A stretch of 64,000 nucleotides of DNA from Doris montereyensis (Eukaryota; Mollusca; Gastropoda; Nudibranchia; Dorididae): NCBI GenBank assembly GCA_037039925.1, contig JAXRKP010001316.1, positions 48,501 to 112,500 of the forward strand. The letters are read 5' to 3'. This document shows, in pieces, positions 45,806 to 59,133 of this stretch. A model generated the notes under the pieces. That model was not told where the DNA came from. It did no database searches and worked only from the letters and a program-made list of their open reading frames with translations. Positions within the stretch are counted from its first letter, which is position 1. Every line of letters begins with the position of its first letter. Made by a program: the position numbers and the translations under genes.

Positions 45806-47420
45806 AGAGACATATTATTATTAACAAGGAGAATAAATTTGTTCAAGAAATTTTTGAAACAAATATAAATGATTATCACCAATATACTGACGTAAGTTAC
45901 GTTACAAAAGTATCATTAAAGAGGCCACAGATAATCTTTTGATAAGAAAATAACTACTGAAATTAAAACAAGAAACCCGAAAGGCTTTGGAAATATGTAA
46001 ATACCAAATTAAAGAGAAAAACAGGGATCTGCTCTAAAGGGAGCGAATGTAATATGACAACAATTGACTGGGGAAAAGCTGAGGTGCTAAATTAATTTTT
46101 CGCTAGTGTCTTTGTAAATGAGGGTAGTACAAATATGCCTTATTTGTATGAATTTAATAAAGGTAACTATTTATCTGACATTGTCATTTCAGAGAACAAA
46201 ATATTGAAAATATTATTTAATCTGGATTTTACGAAAAGTATGGGCACTGTCTATCCACATTTATTGAAGAAGTCGCTAATGAAATAAGTTTTCCTCTTTC
46301 TGTTATTTTCAATAACTCTCTTAAAACAGGAATTATACCAAATGATTGGAAATTAGCTAATCTTACAGCTATTTTTTTAAAAGGAAATAGATTCAGAAAA
46401 TTATCATCCAATTCGTCTAACATATATCATATGTAAAATACTCAAAACCGTTTTAAAGAACTTCATATTGACTTTTTTTTAATCTTACAATATGTTGCCT
46501 GAATGTCAGCATGGCTTTCACAGTAAACATTTTTGTATAACCCAACTATTGTAGGTTATGGAATATTTCACTTAATGTGAAATACTATTGATGTTATACA
46601 TTTGGATTTTCGCAAGGCTTTTGATTCAGTACCCCATGAAACTCTTTGTAAAGCTTCAGGCTTACCTTTATAGTTGGTGATACATTATGTTGGATTACAT
46701 CTTTCCTATCAAATTGCTGACATAGAGTAATATTTAAAAATGAGGGTTCTGACTTTAAACCCATTAAAAGTTGTGTTCCCCAGTGTAGTATGATAGGGCC
46801 TCTCTTATTTATACTGTACATAAATGATCTTCCTAATACAATAAATTCTACTTGCAAAATATTCGTGGATGATACAAAAATGTATTCCCAGACTGAAAAC
46901 TGTCAGGTATTGCAAAGTGATTTATACTCTTTGTTTAGATGGTCTGAAGAATGGCTATTGGATTTCAATATTTCCAAATGTAAGGTCATGTATGTTGGTA
47001 AAAATAACCCTATGATTTCATATTTTATTGATGCCAACAGATTCAGTAGCTTGTCTTTTGTAGAGTCAGAAAAGGATCTTGGTGTAATCTTTGATAAGAA
47101 TGTCAAATTGAAATTTCTTCGACTTCCTCACTAAAATACAGAAAAAACGAAGGGATCTTATCGGATTGTATAAAATTATTCATAACATAGATAATATTGA
47201 TTATAAATCATTTTTCAACTATTCTCATGTGAATTTTACTCGGGAGATAGATTCAAGATTTATATTGCAGGAAGTTCTATTTCTGTGAGACATAATTTTT
47301 TTCATTATACGAACAGTCAAATTATGGAATAATTTACTATTCAAAAAAAATGCAAACAGGCTGTGGTGAAAACTGAAAGGACAGCTCGAGCCGATTTTAT
47401 TGTCCATTAGTGCAATTCAT
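45806..47420 (+). mobile_element. CR1-like LINE, 3' piece, internally deleted
   Basis: NPKGFWKYVNTKLK (about 45975), VIHLDFRKAFDSVPHETLCK (first catalytic Asp, about 46600), MIGPLLFILYINDLPNTINS, IFVDDTKMYSQTEN (Y-A-D-D changed to F-V-D-D, about 46862), LLDFNISKCKVMYVGKNNP, ESEKDLGVIFDKNVKLKF. At about 47110 it jumps to RRDLIGLYKIIHNIDNI and TVKLWNNLLF. The thumb region between is missing (roughly 100 residues by family layout). Many stops. Confidence 0.87.
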
Positions 47421-48789
47421 TGCAGAACATCAGTGACCGTGCTGTCATTTATTTGTTCTTACCACTTCAACGGCAACCTCATTTGCGCTCGCATGGATAT
47501 CAATGTCATCTCTGTTCATCGCGTCTGTCATTGTTGGAATCTCAGTATTCTCTGAATTGTATTACATTTTCACAAGAACAAAACAAATACTAATATAAGA
47601 ATAAAAGTGTAGCAGTGTAATGAAGTGTACCAGTGCCAAGCAGCGGGCTCTGCTAATCTCATCTTCTTGGCAACGCATCCCCTTTTATATAGGCCCTATA
47701 TAGAGAAAACATGGAAGAGAGTTGCCACATCACAAGCTCATAAATCAGTGCTTAGAGAGACGAGCAGTACTAATTTGTGCTAAAAAACATCTTAAAAATC
47801 AATCATAAATCAACCCCAAAAAGATCGTACGATATCATGAAAATTTACTTATTCAATAAATGGCTAATGTATCAAACGTATTATAATTAATAAACTGCTT
47901 TAAAAAGTATCGTAAAAATTCTAACAAATGGGGTAAAAAATTGGGGTAGTAATGAATAGATAGTGTCTGTGCAGGTACACGCATTAAATGATGTCCAGGC
48001 AAATGGAAGTGATGGAATATGCATACGAGGGAAAAATAATACCACTAAACTGGCTGGTTTGTTTACATCGCATACGCGCACTTAGGTCGTTGTCCAAGCG
48101 GGCTGGCTTCGGATGGAAGTGGGGGCTATTGAGCTATCTTGGCACAATTATTCTATCTTGGGTATTACTACCAGGTTATATTTATAGTTGCAATAAATGA
48201 ATTCAAAGCAATGTTGAGGAAAATGAAAGAGAAAAATTTGAAATCACATTGAATTCCTGCAAATTACACACCAGTTTCAGAATGTTATTTGATCAGCATA
48301 GCTTTGCTACTGTCAGTGTTGTGAAATTTACTGTCATCATGTGGTGCCTGAAGAAAGAGCAAAAGATCCATCTCTCATAGAGTAGACACCATGCCAAGAC
48401 TACATTGGCCCCATTGTTCACAAAGGTCATGGTTAGAACCTTCCATTTAGCAAGGACCCTAATTTTATCATTTGGTGTAAAATTCAATATTTTTTGTTCT
48501 AAAAATAATCATTTGAATTTTGTTTAATACGCATTGGATTATTATTATATTGTTGCAACTGCATCGATGATTTTGTAGTTATAATCATGATCAGGTTCAC
48601 CGTCATCAATTGCCTTGTCTCTCAAAACAACTGTAACCAAATTTGGCCTATGTTTGTCACAAATTTGAGTTGCATTTATCTTAACTTAAGTGTTCCTTTT
48701 CCAACAGAAAACTGTGTAGTAAGAACAATATAATTTTGAGCCGACGATCTGTCAATGAAGAAAACGATATTATAACTAGTTTATAAAGT
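47421..48789. other. AT-rich, no gene recognised
   Basis: A 70-codon open frame at 47988-48200 ends in a hydrophobic stretch (LLSYLGTIILSWVLLPGYIY) but has no splice sites or similarity I recognise; likely chance. Confidence 0.4.
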
Positions 48790-49060
48790 TAAAGATAAAG
48801 ATGGGTTAATAGTCTGTATCCTCGTACAAGTGCAGGCTATATCATTTATTCCCCAGCAGGCCATTTCATTCAAGTTCCTCCTCAACTCCCTAGGGAGCAT
48901 ACACTACAGGACTCCGTTAGGTGCTTCAGTACTAACACTTTGACAAAATCTTCCTCTGCCTCTATCTGGGTTTTCATTCACCTAAGTGAGGAAAGCAGAG
49001 TGAATAACTTTTCCTAAGAGTACAACGTCGAGAAAACCGCTAGTTTTCGCTACAATGCCT
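48790..49060 (-). repeat. degenerate SINE, family of 63310
   Basis: Shares the layout of 57690-57935 and of the 63310 SINE: a cctcaactcccta stretch, a gtactaacac block, then cattcacctaagtgaggaaagcag and ttcctaagagtacaacgtcg. Orientation is taken from the 63310 copy. Confidence 0.45.
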
Positions 49061-49737
49061 CAGCGCCCCTAATTACAGTAGTTCCCTGCCTATAACAGGA
49101 CTGCTGGGACCGAATGTCAGTGAGGATGCTAAGACTAAGAGGGTCATCGATTGATAGGCTATGAGTCTGCTGTCTCCCTCCCTTGCACACATAGCCTACA
49201 TGATTCTAGATTATAAGCTGATTGAAAATTAGAGAAAGGGATAAACATAGTAGAATTGAAATTTGGAGAGAGAAAAATGAACAAATGAAATTATTCCATC
49301 GTTCTCAGGTGCATGTGCAAGTGTCCTTTCAATAAGGCCAAGTTCAATTTGACTTTGGAACTTTTTTCCCTTGATTGCCAGCTCACAGCCCTTCTAGGTA
49401 CCCCAAGTTCACAGCTTAGGTAAGTATGTAACACATCCAACTTTGATATTTCTCTGTTTTTTTTACAATTCACTGTGGATAAAAATTGTTTAAGTTTAAG
49501 TTTTTGCTTTTGTTAAATGAACATTATCATTGAAACATAGAAAGCTTTTTTATAACAGGTGTTGAGGATGATTATTTATTTGATAGTGAAAGACGATTTG
49601 TTTCAGCTTTATTTTTAGAGGTGCTGAGGTTGATAGCTATTTGATAGTAAAAACTGCTGTTTTCACAAAACTATCAGATTTGTTACATTTAACAGATGTG
49701 TTTTAGAAAACTTAGCAAAGTTTTTCATGTTATTTGA

Positions 49738-50305
49738 TGCACCTGGATTGGTGAGTTTGGGACCAAAATGTCGTTTTTCTGTTCTGTGCATATTCGGCAG
49801 AACGATCATTTATCTACAAGTTAATGGTAGAAAATGTCCATATGACATATACTGTTTTGTTACGAAATACTTTCTAGGTGAGAGTAGGTAAAAATAGTCA
49901 AAATTTTGACATCAGTTACCCCAACACTGAGTGAGAAGATGGCACTGAAATTCTGTGTAATGTGTCAGCTAATCGCCAAAGCTGATAACATAGTATCGCC
50001 TTGCTATCAGCATGCGGTTTGCCAACTTCGCCAAGCGCTGAGTGGCGTAGGAGATGAAAGATGCGTGTTGCGGATATGTGCGTTTGTAAACTCACGCACA
50101 AGTAAAGGAATAGAGGAAAAACCCCAGAAAACTAGTCATTTTGATGTCTGTTTTCACAACAGTGCACATCTAAACCTAGATTTACAATGCTCTTTACATT
50201 AGTCACAATGCCAGAGATTGTCGAAAGAGTAAGGGAGCTGTTACAAGAAGGGCAATTGTCTGAAGCGTTTGTTTTGTGTTATTTTCTTTTAAATTCGTTT
50301 ATGTT
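49738..50305 (-). repeat. dispersed repeat R1, copy 3 (inverted)
   Basis: Reverse complement of the right two thirds of 9940-10862, from acctggattggtgagtttgg to gaagcgtttgttttgtgtta. Differences of perhaps 15-20 percent by eye. Confidence 0.65.
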
Positions 50306-52127
50306 TATGCATGTGCATTCCTGACATTGTATTACTGTGAAAACAATCTTTTCTATTATGAGCCCTGGCTGAAGATCCATATATTTATAACCATATGCTC
50401 ATAGTAAAAGAAATATAAAGAAGAATTTAAGCCAAAGCACTTTAAAGCCCAACGATATAATGGGTTCATTGACATCGGGTAACTTGGAAAATACATATTA
50501 TAGGCAAACTATAATTTTCAAGAAAGAAACCCTGACTAAAATGAAAAAAAAAACCCTAAGATTTGGAAATAGAAATACTATACCGTTTGATTTGATGGAA
50601 TAGATTTGTAGAAAAATTATCATTATGCCCTTGAAAGGTATAGAATTGAATAAGTCTTCCAGGTAATCAACATTTGATTCTGCAAAAGTGCACAAGAAAG
50701 GGGACAATAAACATGATAGTGATGGGATTTTGCTGTACGTTTACCAAATTCTCAGTTTACTTTGAAAGTGAAATACATGTATAGTCAATGCATGAATAAA
50801 ATTTATCCTTTCCTTTCGTCCCATCACCGCTACCCCGTAATTCTATACGATATCCTTGCCACTGTTTTCTCCTGAGAGGAGACGGCTGAATTAAGATGGT
50901 ATGAGACTTAGGTCATAAAGCCATACATTTTGCTATGTGTCTTTTTCACTCACACATCATAGAGTTGAACAGTGTTCAACATGCAAATCACAGCGTAGGC
51001 ATTATCCAAACTCCTTTTCCTTGGTCATTATTCTAGGTATAAAGAGTTTTGAGATATATAACTGAGAACATGTTGCAAGAACGTTTTAGAGAACGTTGAT
51101 AAGAACCAAGGGGCACTAAATTTATCATACAAGAAATCAAGAAAGTGCCAAGGAATGCAGTCAGCTTTGTAGCTTATAATTGCATATACATAAAAGTAAC
51201 TACCAAAAACAACATGAATAAATTACAATGAAAGTTCCTCTAAAAGAACAAGAAGCCATAACTAAAATAAAAAGTTTCTTAAAAGATATAGATGTCACTG
51301 TTTATCCCATTAGATCAGCTTAAACATAGTACATGTATAACAACAACTAGATCAGGTTGTCAAACATAAAAGATGCCAGCTTCAAACATTGATTTTTACG
51401 TACGTTCATTTTACTCCAGTACAGTAAAGGTGTGAAACAAACTGTCAACAAATTAAACACAGCTTTAGCACTGAAGCCTACAAATAATTTAAAACAAAAA
51501 AACCCATTAGAAGCATTATTTTAGAATGGAAATCGGATAAACATTTATATCTAATTTAACCCAAACACATGCGGCTGACATTAATACCATATACTATAGC
51601 AAAGATACTATAGCAATGGTATTTGAGTTGTTAGTTTTCATGAAGGAGGAGAAGAAGAAGAAAAAGAAGAAATCAGCCCCTCCTGTGCGAGCTGTGAATT
51701 TTCTTGGTAGTACCCCTTTGTTTGGTACGCTGGCATGGCATCATCACTTAAAAAGGTCAATTGTTACCGAATCCATAACTTCACGGCATTCAGTCTTCAA
51801 AGCAAATACATCAGGGAACGAAGAAAGATAAGAACACAGCATTAAAAGATTTTTTAAAGTTCTGAGCCGTGCATACTCTATAATGTTAGAAGTGTCAATG
51901 TTTAGAACCTGCTCAATTAAGCATTGAAATTGTTCGTGAAAAAGTATGGGACAATGTATTTGTTATGGCATTGCTGTCTCACCATTTTATGGTGGGTGGG
52001 GGATGTCTCTGGACATAAGGAATTGTTTCGATTTGTAATAGTGTGGAGAGTATCTGGGTGTAAGTATGCTACGATTTCTAGTACATAGCAATAGCTGTAA
52101 TGGTATAATATCGAAATCCAACATACC

Positions 52128-52130
<3 letters not shown>
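50306..52130. other. AT-rich, no gene recognised
   Basis: Only short open frames, including 51616-51831 with a Lys run (EEKKKKKKKSAPPVRAVNF) that I could not support as an exon. Confidence 0.35.

Positions 52131-52220
<90 letters not shown>
52130..52220. repeat. (AT)n(GT)n microsatellite
   Basis: About 50 bases of alternating AT followed by about 38 bases of GT. Confidence 0.95.
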
Positions 52221-52959
52221 ACACGCATGAGTGTTTATGGAATATGAATTCATGACAGTTTTTACTTTTAAACGCCTTTCTTCCTCATGTTTACATTATT
52301 GACTTGTAAAAATTGCCCACAGTTTTATACCATGTTCTAGTAACTTGATGTATGTAATTCATATTATGCATCATGTATTTAAAACAAAAATGAAATGCAC
52401 CTAGAGCCTTATCCTTGCAGGGATGAGCGTGCAAATAGAAAAGTACATTATTAGTATCAGTATTGTAAGTGACAACTCCATTAATAAAGACAGAACAAAC
52501 ACCTGAAGTTTCGGTATAACCCTTCGTCAGACAACAAACGAGAAACATCTAGAATCTAGATCTAAGTACTACCTCAGGCATCACACAATGTGATGTCAGA
52601 AGAAAAACAGAAAAGAGGAAGAAAGAAAGAAAAAAACAGTGATGATAAGAAACGTAGTAGAGGGGGAAGTGAAGAATGAGCGAGAATGGAAGGTTCAGAT
52701 CTAGAATGAAATAAAAATATGAAAATAAGTAAGTAATAAAAGGTGAGCATACACTAACATAATAATATTGGTTAATGGTATGGTATCCTAAACGTAAAAC
52801 ATGCAGACCACGATGCAACGCATACATTAACATACTAATATTATTATGATGACAGTCACAAGAGCATACAGCAGAATAAATCAGTCTGAAGTCAATTAGA
52901 AAACCTAAATTGAAACCTAAAAAAAACGTGTAAAGCACGGTCCTTTTGTTATTGTTGAA

Positions 52960-53098
<139 letters not shown>

Positions 53099-53499
53099 AC
53101 TTATTGTTGTAGATATTGTTTATGTCGTTATTATTATTATTTTTGTTGCCATCATCATCATCCAAGTTGCACTCCTTTTCCTCCTTATCACCATCATCAT
53201 CATCGTCTTCACCACCAACAGCAGCATCACTCTATATTGTGAGTCTAGACTGTGTTGTTCTAATGTAATAAGCTTGTTTACATAACAGATAACGATGAAA
53301 CTCTGTCTCTACAATTTGTTAATATTTTATACACGTATTAAGTTTCATCAACATCTGTGTCATTTCTGTTCTTGTTGTTTTAGGTATCAAAGTTTGAATG
53401 GAACATGTGTATGCAAATAATAAGTGAAAAAGAAAGATGTTTGTAATACGTATTTTCAATTTAACCGTTTCTCGATTACTATGTGAAAAACTAATAATT

Positions 53500-53529
53500 A
53501 AAATGATGATAATAATTTTCATAGAAATG

Positions 53530-53563
<34 letters not shown>

Positions 53564-53660
53564 TAATAATAATGGTAATAATAATAATGATGATAATAAT
53601 AATACTAATACTAACGGTGATGATGATGATGATGATAATAATACGAGGACAAACAATTAA
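53500..53660. repeat. (AAT)n/(GATAAT)n microsatellite
   Basis: Imperfect AAT, GAT and ATA triplet tracts. Confidence 0.9.
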
Positions 53661-53989
53661 ATAATATTCAAGTTTTATTGAATGGAAAGTACTGTAATAA
53701 CAACGAATTCTTAACTCCTCATTTTGAAGGTGAGAGGGCATGATGACATTATTTAAAAAAAACAACAAACCCAACAATCCCGAAACAAGCCAACAACAAT
53801 GAACATATGCAAACCACCCACCAACGATCATTCGTTATTTGAAGAAATGAGACTGATACTCAGACTGCAACAAATAAAAAAGAAGTCAAGTTTATTGGTT
53901 TTATTTGACAGAAATGTCGAATAGTGCTCTGTCTATCCTCTATTATAATTATTTCATCTCATTGTTTCGCTCAAGAAATCACAACGCGC

Positions 53990-54045
53990 ATGTGTGTGTG
54001 TGTGTGTGTGTGTTTGTGTGTGTCTGTGTGTGTGTTTGTGTAGCC
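53990..54045. repeat. (GT)n microsatellite
   Basis: Interrupted GT repeat, upstream of FOXO. Confidence 0.9.
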
Positions 54046-54857
54046 TACTCTTCTCAATAGATCGTTTACATTCTTTTGCGCGGGCATTTTTGATTAGGCC
54101 TAAAGGGAAAAAAAAAGAGCAAATAGTTTTTATTGTGATTTTTTTTACAGTTTGAAAAATACTAAAATAACTAGATCTAGACCGAAAGTAAACTGTATTT
54201 GCTATAAATGAGCAGCCACATTTAGCTTCTTTACCGCTTTCAAATAAATAACGGATTCATCTCCACAAGTTCCCTCTTCCATACCATACCGTCATACATA
54301 ATATCATTCATTTAGCCTACCAACATTCACAAAGATATTTCAAGTTCACTTTTCTTCTGTCAGTTAGTATTTAATCCAACATTGTTTCGGTTCGGGCAAT
54401 CCTACTTTCTTTGGATAAACAAACTTGGCTAACAGTTAAAACATACAAATAAATAAATGAGTATACACGTGAGCGTGTCAGGTTGACACTGTCTTCCCTG
54501 ACAGAGCCCCAAGACTTGTCCTTTTCCGGAAGTTTACATTTTCCTTGCGCAGTGTCCCTATGCGCACCTGCGTGCGCCAGTAGCACACATGTCTATATGC
54601 AAATCACCCGTGACAACAAATACGTCATAATGTGGTGCTCCTCTATAGTAGTGATAGTGGAACGAAAAGCGTATGGAACCGCAGACCTCATTTCGTTTGC
54701 TGGCCAAGAACAGCAATGTGCGATTCACTGGGATTATCGTATGTTTATAAAGTTGATTCAATGAATTGGATTGTAATTTAACTGTGTTTTCATTCTTTGA
54801 TTGTGGATCTCCACTACATCTGCCGAAGCGAAAGCGAGGGTTGGAAAGGTCTCAAAG

Positions 54858-55227
54858 ATGGATGCAACAGACATGGGTTTGGATTTAGAGTCTAATTTTG
54901 AACCACAAACTAGGGCACGGTCTAATACATGGCCACTAAGGCCTTCTCGTGAGCTTGAAACTCAGAGAAGCCCTGATTCTACTGAAGATGGATCAAATAA
55001 TGTTCCCGAGCAACAGAACATCAAAGATCCACTCGGACTTACTGCCAAAAAGAGTGGGTCGCGGAGAAACGCGTGGGGTAACCTGTCTTACGCTGATCTA
55101 ATAACGAAAGCTATTCAAAGCTCTCCTGAAAAGAGACTAACACTTTCCCCAGATTTATGACTGGATGGTACAGAATGTTCCATTTTTCAAAGACAAAGGA
55201 GACAGTACCAGCTCTGCAGGATGGAAG
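54858..55227 (+). CDS. FOXO: FOXO forkhead transcription factor, first coding exon
   Basis: The ATG at 54858 (context AAAGATGG) opens [21 protein letters not shown]19-A-R21-S-N-T24-W is the AKT phosphorylation motif R-x-R-x-x-T that controls nuclear export. From residue 71, [20 protein letters not shown] and EKRLTLS are the FOXO-specific forkhead start (helix H1). The frame then shifts by one base in the C-run 55147-55150 and meets TGA at 55158. In the next frame [18 protein letters not shown] and SSAGWK follow directly. The donor GGATGGAAG|gttggt at 55227 is the conserved FOXO intron position just before the recognition helix N-S-I-R-H-N-L-S. The remaining domain and transactivation region are not in the window, so intron 1 exceeds 8.7 kb. 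FOXO acts downstream of insulin/PI3K. Confidence 0.95.
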
Positions 55228-56116
55228 GTTGGTAACTAGTGCGGTATTCCAATACCAATACACAACACCCAAGTTTGGCATGCTTGAATGTTTTGATTCC
55301 CACAACCCGCCCCCTCCGGTTCTCGTCCTGTGTTGTGATTGTGTTGCAAATTCCTCGTCAGCTTTACCGTTTATGCTTTCTCTTATTTATATTATTAACG
55401 AAATAGTTTCTCATTCTGCTTAACTTTGATAGTATATATGATTTTGAGGTAGGTCTAGATCTAGTTTTGGGACTTAATTTCCAGGTGGATTCTTTTCCCG
55501 TTGTAAGGAAAAGTTCATGCGATCACGATTACAGTCAGCCCTTACCACCGAAGGTTAGCTGAGACCCACTGCGTAATTCTTGGCACTGTGCCAGTAGTAG
55601 AATAAACCCCTCCGCTAAGATCGTCTTGCCTCTGTTCGACGGGTTGACCGAAATGGGGGTAAATCGCAGCAGCCTGCCAAATTTCATCTTGACGTTTGAC
55701 ACACTTTTAAAATTTAGGCATCCATACCTTCTCTTCCGTTCAAGCTTAGATTAACTGATTAAGGGTACTTTCTACCTGCAGAAAGATTTATTAGATCTGT
55801 ATTAAAAGCTTTGTTTTGAGAGAAAGAAGCTTTTATGCAGGATTAAATTTTTGTTGAAGGTGATGAAAGTCCAAAGAGACAAGAAAATAGTAAGCGCAGC
55901 AATTTTTTTTCTTTTTGACACGGAACTGAACAGAACAGTCATGTAACCTTATCATCATGTCATTAGATCTAAAATCTAGACCTTCTAGCTCAAAGGCAAA
56001 TTGTCATTACGGATAGTTTGTTTGTGAGTTGAAATTTCTCTCACACATCTAGATCTAGGCTTACAGATTACATAGTGCTACAAAATTGCTCTTAAACTTG
56101 GAGATCTATTGGGTAA

Positions 56117-56134
56117 CACACACACACACACACG
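56117..56134. repeat. (CA)n microsatellite
   Basis: About nine CA units. Confidence 0.85.
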
Positions 56135-56455
56135 CAGACACAAACATTGCAACATAAATCATCATACATTTTGGTGAAGAGTCGAACTTCTTTATATAAT
56201 ATCATTTGAGCTTACAACTTGTGATGTTTAAAAATATGATATTATCAGCATCTCACAATTTGTAAAATCATGGTGCAGAGAAAGAAAAAAGTCAATATAA
56301 AAGCAACATATATGGGCAAAAAAACAAACAAATTATAGAACTGAACATTCACCACAACATTATTAAAAACATTAGGATAAGTATACACAGCTGCAGCTAT
56401 CAAAAGGTGCTGTGAACAAGAACAAAACATGATTCATGCAGCATTCAGCATTCAG

Positions 56456-56595
<140 letters not shown>

Positions 56596-56659
56596 GTGCA
56601 GTTGTCTTCAGCTGAATGCACGGTGAACAGGGAAACAAGAAAATCGTGCATTTAGGTGA

Positions 56660-56890
56660 CTGCGGTCTTTGGTGAATTGACTTAAATAGTGACACTATTG
56701 TCCAGAGGAGACAGTGGGACAATTAAATATTATATATTAATAAAAAAACTCAAACCGTACAAATCACCTGCCTTCCTCACTATCATTGGACAACTGTATT
56801 CGTGGGAATGTAGAGTGAGAGAGGCTTGTTGTAAAATATGTGAACGTGTGACAGTAATCTAACGGCATCAGTTGGGAATTTATATGAAAA
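56660..56890 (-). repeat. dispersed repeat, inverted partner of 3000-3290
   Basis: See 3000-3290; best conserved over 56760-56855. Confidence 0.65.
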
Positions 56891-57689
56891 GATCTGCCTC
56901 CTCTAAGTTCCCAAGTTGTACCCAGCCCTCGTCATCTCTCTCACTCTTTTTTTCTTCTCTTTCTCTCTGGCTGCCTCTCACACTACTCACTCCATTTTCC
57001 ACTCACCCTGTCATCTCCACCTAAACAAAACTGTCTTGTCTCTATCTGTCCCAATCGAACCACATGCGCCCATTGTCAAGGAGAGGATAATAGCAATTTT
57101 TGTACACTCACACATTCTTTGAACTCTTTTATATATATAATGCTTGTCCGTGCTTTGTGTGTACATGTTTATTTTGTTTCTTTTTGGCTTTAAACTAGCT
57201 TTGTTGAGATGAATTTTTAGCAAATATTTGGCACTGAGAATGCTCAAAATAGTGTATTTAGCCACTGTCCTTTCTCAGCAACCGTATACTTTGAGGGGAA
57301 AATTTATGCATTATAGGAAAATAACCGTGTCACGCGATGACCATGCACCCAATCGAACCATGATCTTAGATATCGTGTAATTAGCTGAGACTGTGTGTAA
57401 AAAACATGATGACATGGACATACTAGGAAATCTATTCTGTATGCAAAACCTTGTTCATAGAGGTGGCAGGACCGACGTTTTTTGTTGATTACTGACAAAT
57501 TTCACAAATTATATTATCAATCATGTATTTCCCTGCTATTGTGCTCTATACACATAAGTAACTGAAATGTGAATTCATGTATACATCTCTATTGTGTAAA
57601 GGTCTTAATACTCATTGGCAGTGGAGAGATTGCAAGAAATACATGAGTATGTGTGCGTGTGTGATCTTTTCAAACATGCATATTTTGAT

Positions 57690-57935
57690 GTAAGGATGAA
57701 AAGATAGATGGATTTATAGTCTATATCCCTGCATATAAGTGCAAGTTCACCAATTGTAAATATATTTCATTCAAAGTCGTTCTCAACTCCTTGGGTAGTA
57801 TACAGTTCACAAACCTGTTAGAGACGCTTCGTACTAACACTCATAACAAGATCTTTCTCTATCTATAGCTGGGTACTTATTCACATTTGAGTCAAGTGAG
57901 GAAAGTAGTTTGTGAATTACGTTTTTTGGTTAAGA
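57690..57935 (-). repeat. degenerate SINE, family of 63310
   Basis: Parallel to 48790-49060: tctcaactccttggg, cgtactaacactca, then catttgagtcaagtgaggaa. Confidence 0.45.
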
Positions 57936-58270
57936 GGTAATTTTTAAGGAAAATTTCAGTTTCCTTGTCTTTTTTAGCATAATTTTCATTCGCCTCAGCC
58001 ATCATTTTAAACAGCTTCCATAATTAAAAAGTTAAAATAAATAGTTGTAGTTTAAAAAGTTCTTAGCTTTTGGTACATTAGTATTGGTTTCACCTCGATC
58101 TAGTGATCACGTTTGATCACCCGAGATAGGACATGCTTGTATTTATTTATGATGTTTTCTTTTAGATTTGAACCATATTGCTTATTTGTATATATATTAA
58201 CAGAGATGATTAAAGTGTATAGACACGACTTGAAGCCTGTTGTTTATTATTCATTTGCTTTACTGAGAGA

Positions 58271-58557
58271 GGGGGACTCTGTAGTCCAGAGGCAAGATGT
58301 CAGCCTCTCAACCAAAAAGGTAGTGGTTTCGGAGCCCGCCAATGGTTGAAAAATTTTTCTCTTGGTTTTTTTTTTCTGGCAACATTTAGTCCCATCGGAG
58401 ACAGATGATAAAAAGGAGGTCCTGTGTGCAGATCAAAACACTCTGTGCACGTTAAAGATCCCTTGGCTGTTTACAGGGCAGTCTGGCCAAAATTTTAAAT
58501 CCTACCAAAAACCATGAGACCACCTTAGTTATGGATGTGGGTAAATCAAATCAAATC

Positions 58558-58558
<1 letters not shown>
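58271..58558 (+). mobile_element. tRNA-derived SINE with target duplication
   Basis: Starts gggggactctgtagtccaga and has a B-box-like ggtttcggagcccgcc at about 58325. A conserved core follows (ctctgtgcacgttaaagatc, ggctgtttacagggcagtct), and the tail is gtaaatcaaatcaaatca. Target duplication actgagagag at 58262-58271 and 58558-58567. Same family as 60166-60492 (opposite strand). Confidence 0.82.

Positions 58559-58560
<2 letters not shown>

Positions 58561-58625
<65 letters not shown>
58561..58625. repeat. (GA)n tract grown from a SINE target duplication
   Basis: About 32 GA units starting inside the downstream copy of the SINE target site actgagagag. Confidence 0.9.
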
Positions 58626-58627
<2 letters not shown>

Positions 58628-58788
58628 CCTATAAAAAGAATATTAAACGTTATTTTTGTAATAAAGAGAACCCAAAAACACTTGTCGATGGATAATAATC
58701 AATGGAAGGGAGCAATCTCACACACACACACATCACACTGTTGATAATTATTGGTTCTTATTTTATCGCGAGTCAAAATGATGATTAC

Positions 58789-59040
58789 AGTGGAACTCGC
58801 GAGAAATCAACTCGCTCCTCGTCAATTTTCGGTTGTGAGCAACTCCACCTGCCTGCGGTCCCGTTGTGTTCCTTATTATTATTTCATTGCGGATTACATC
58901 AACTAATTTGAGACTAGAACTCACTTAAAATCAACCTCGAAAGCTCAATCACTTGGCCCTGAACAAGTTTCATTGTTCAAAACTAAATTTTAAAAATGCA
59001 TTTTACATCCAGCACGTAGCCTACAGGAAGTGGTAGACTA

Positions 59041-59133
<93 letters not shown>

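Noticed and set aside
47988..48200. 70-codon ORF with a hydrophobic C-terminus
   Set aside because: No splice sites, no similarity, and short ORFs of this size are expected by chance here.
49906..50202. 98-codon ORF on the plus strand
   Set aside because: It lies within repeat R1 and the frame is not kept in the other two copies.
51616..51831. 71-codon ORF with a poly-Lys run
   Set aside because: The Lys run comes from a GAAGAA-type simple repeat, and no splice sites or recognisable domain support it.
58271..58350. tRNA gene at the SINE head
   Set aside because: A/B-box-like words are present but the cloverleaf pairing is poor and the unit is followed by a SINE core and tail.
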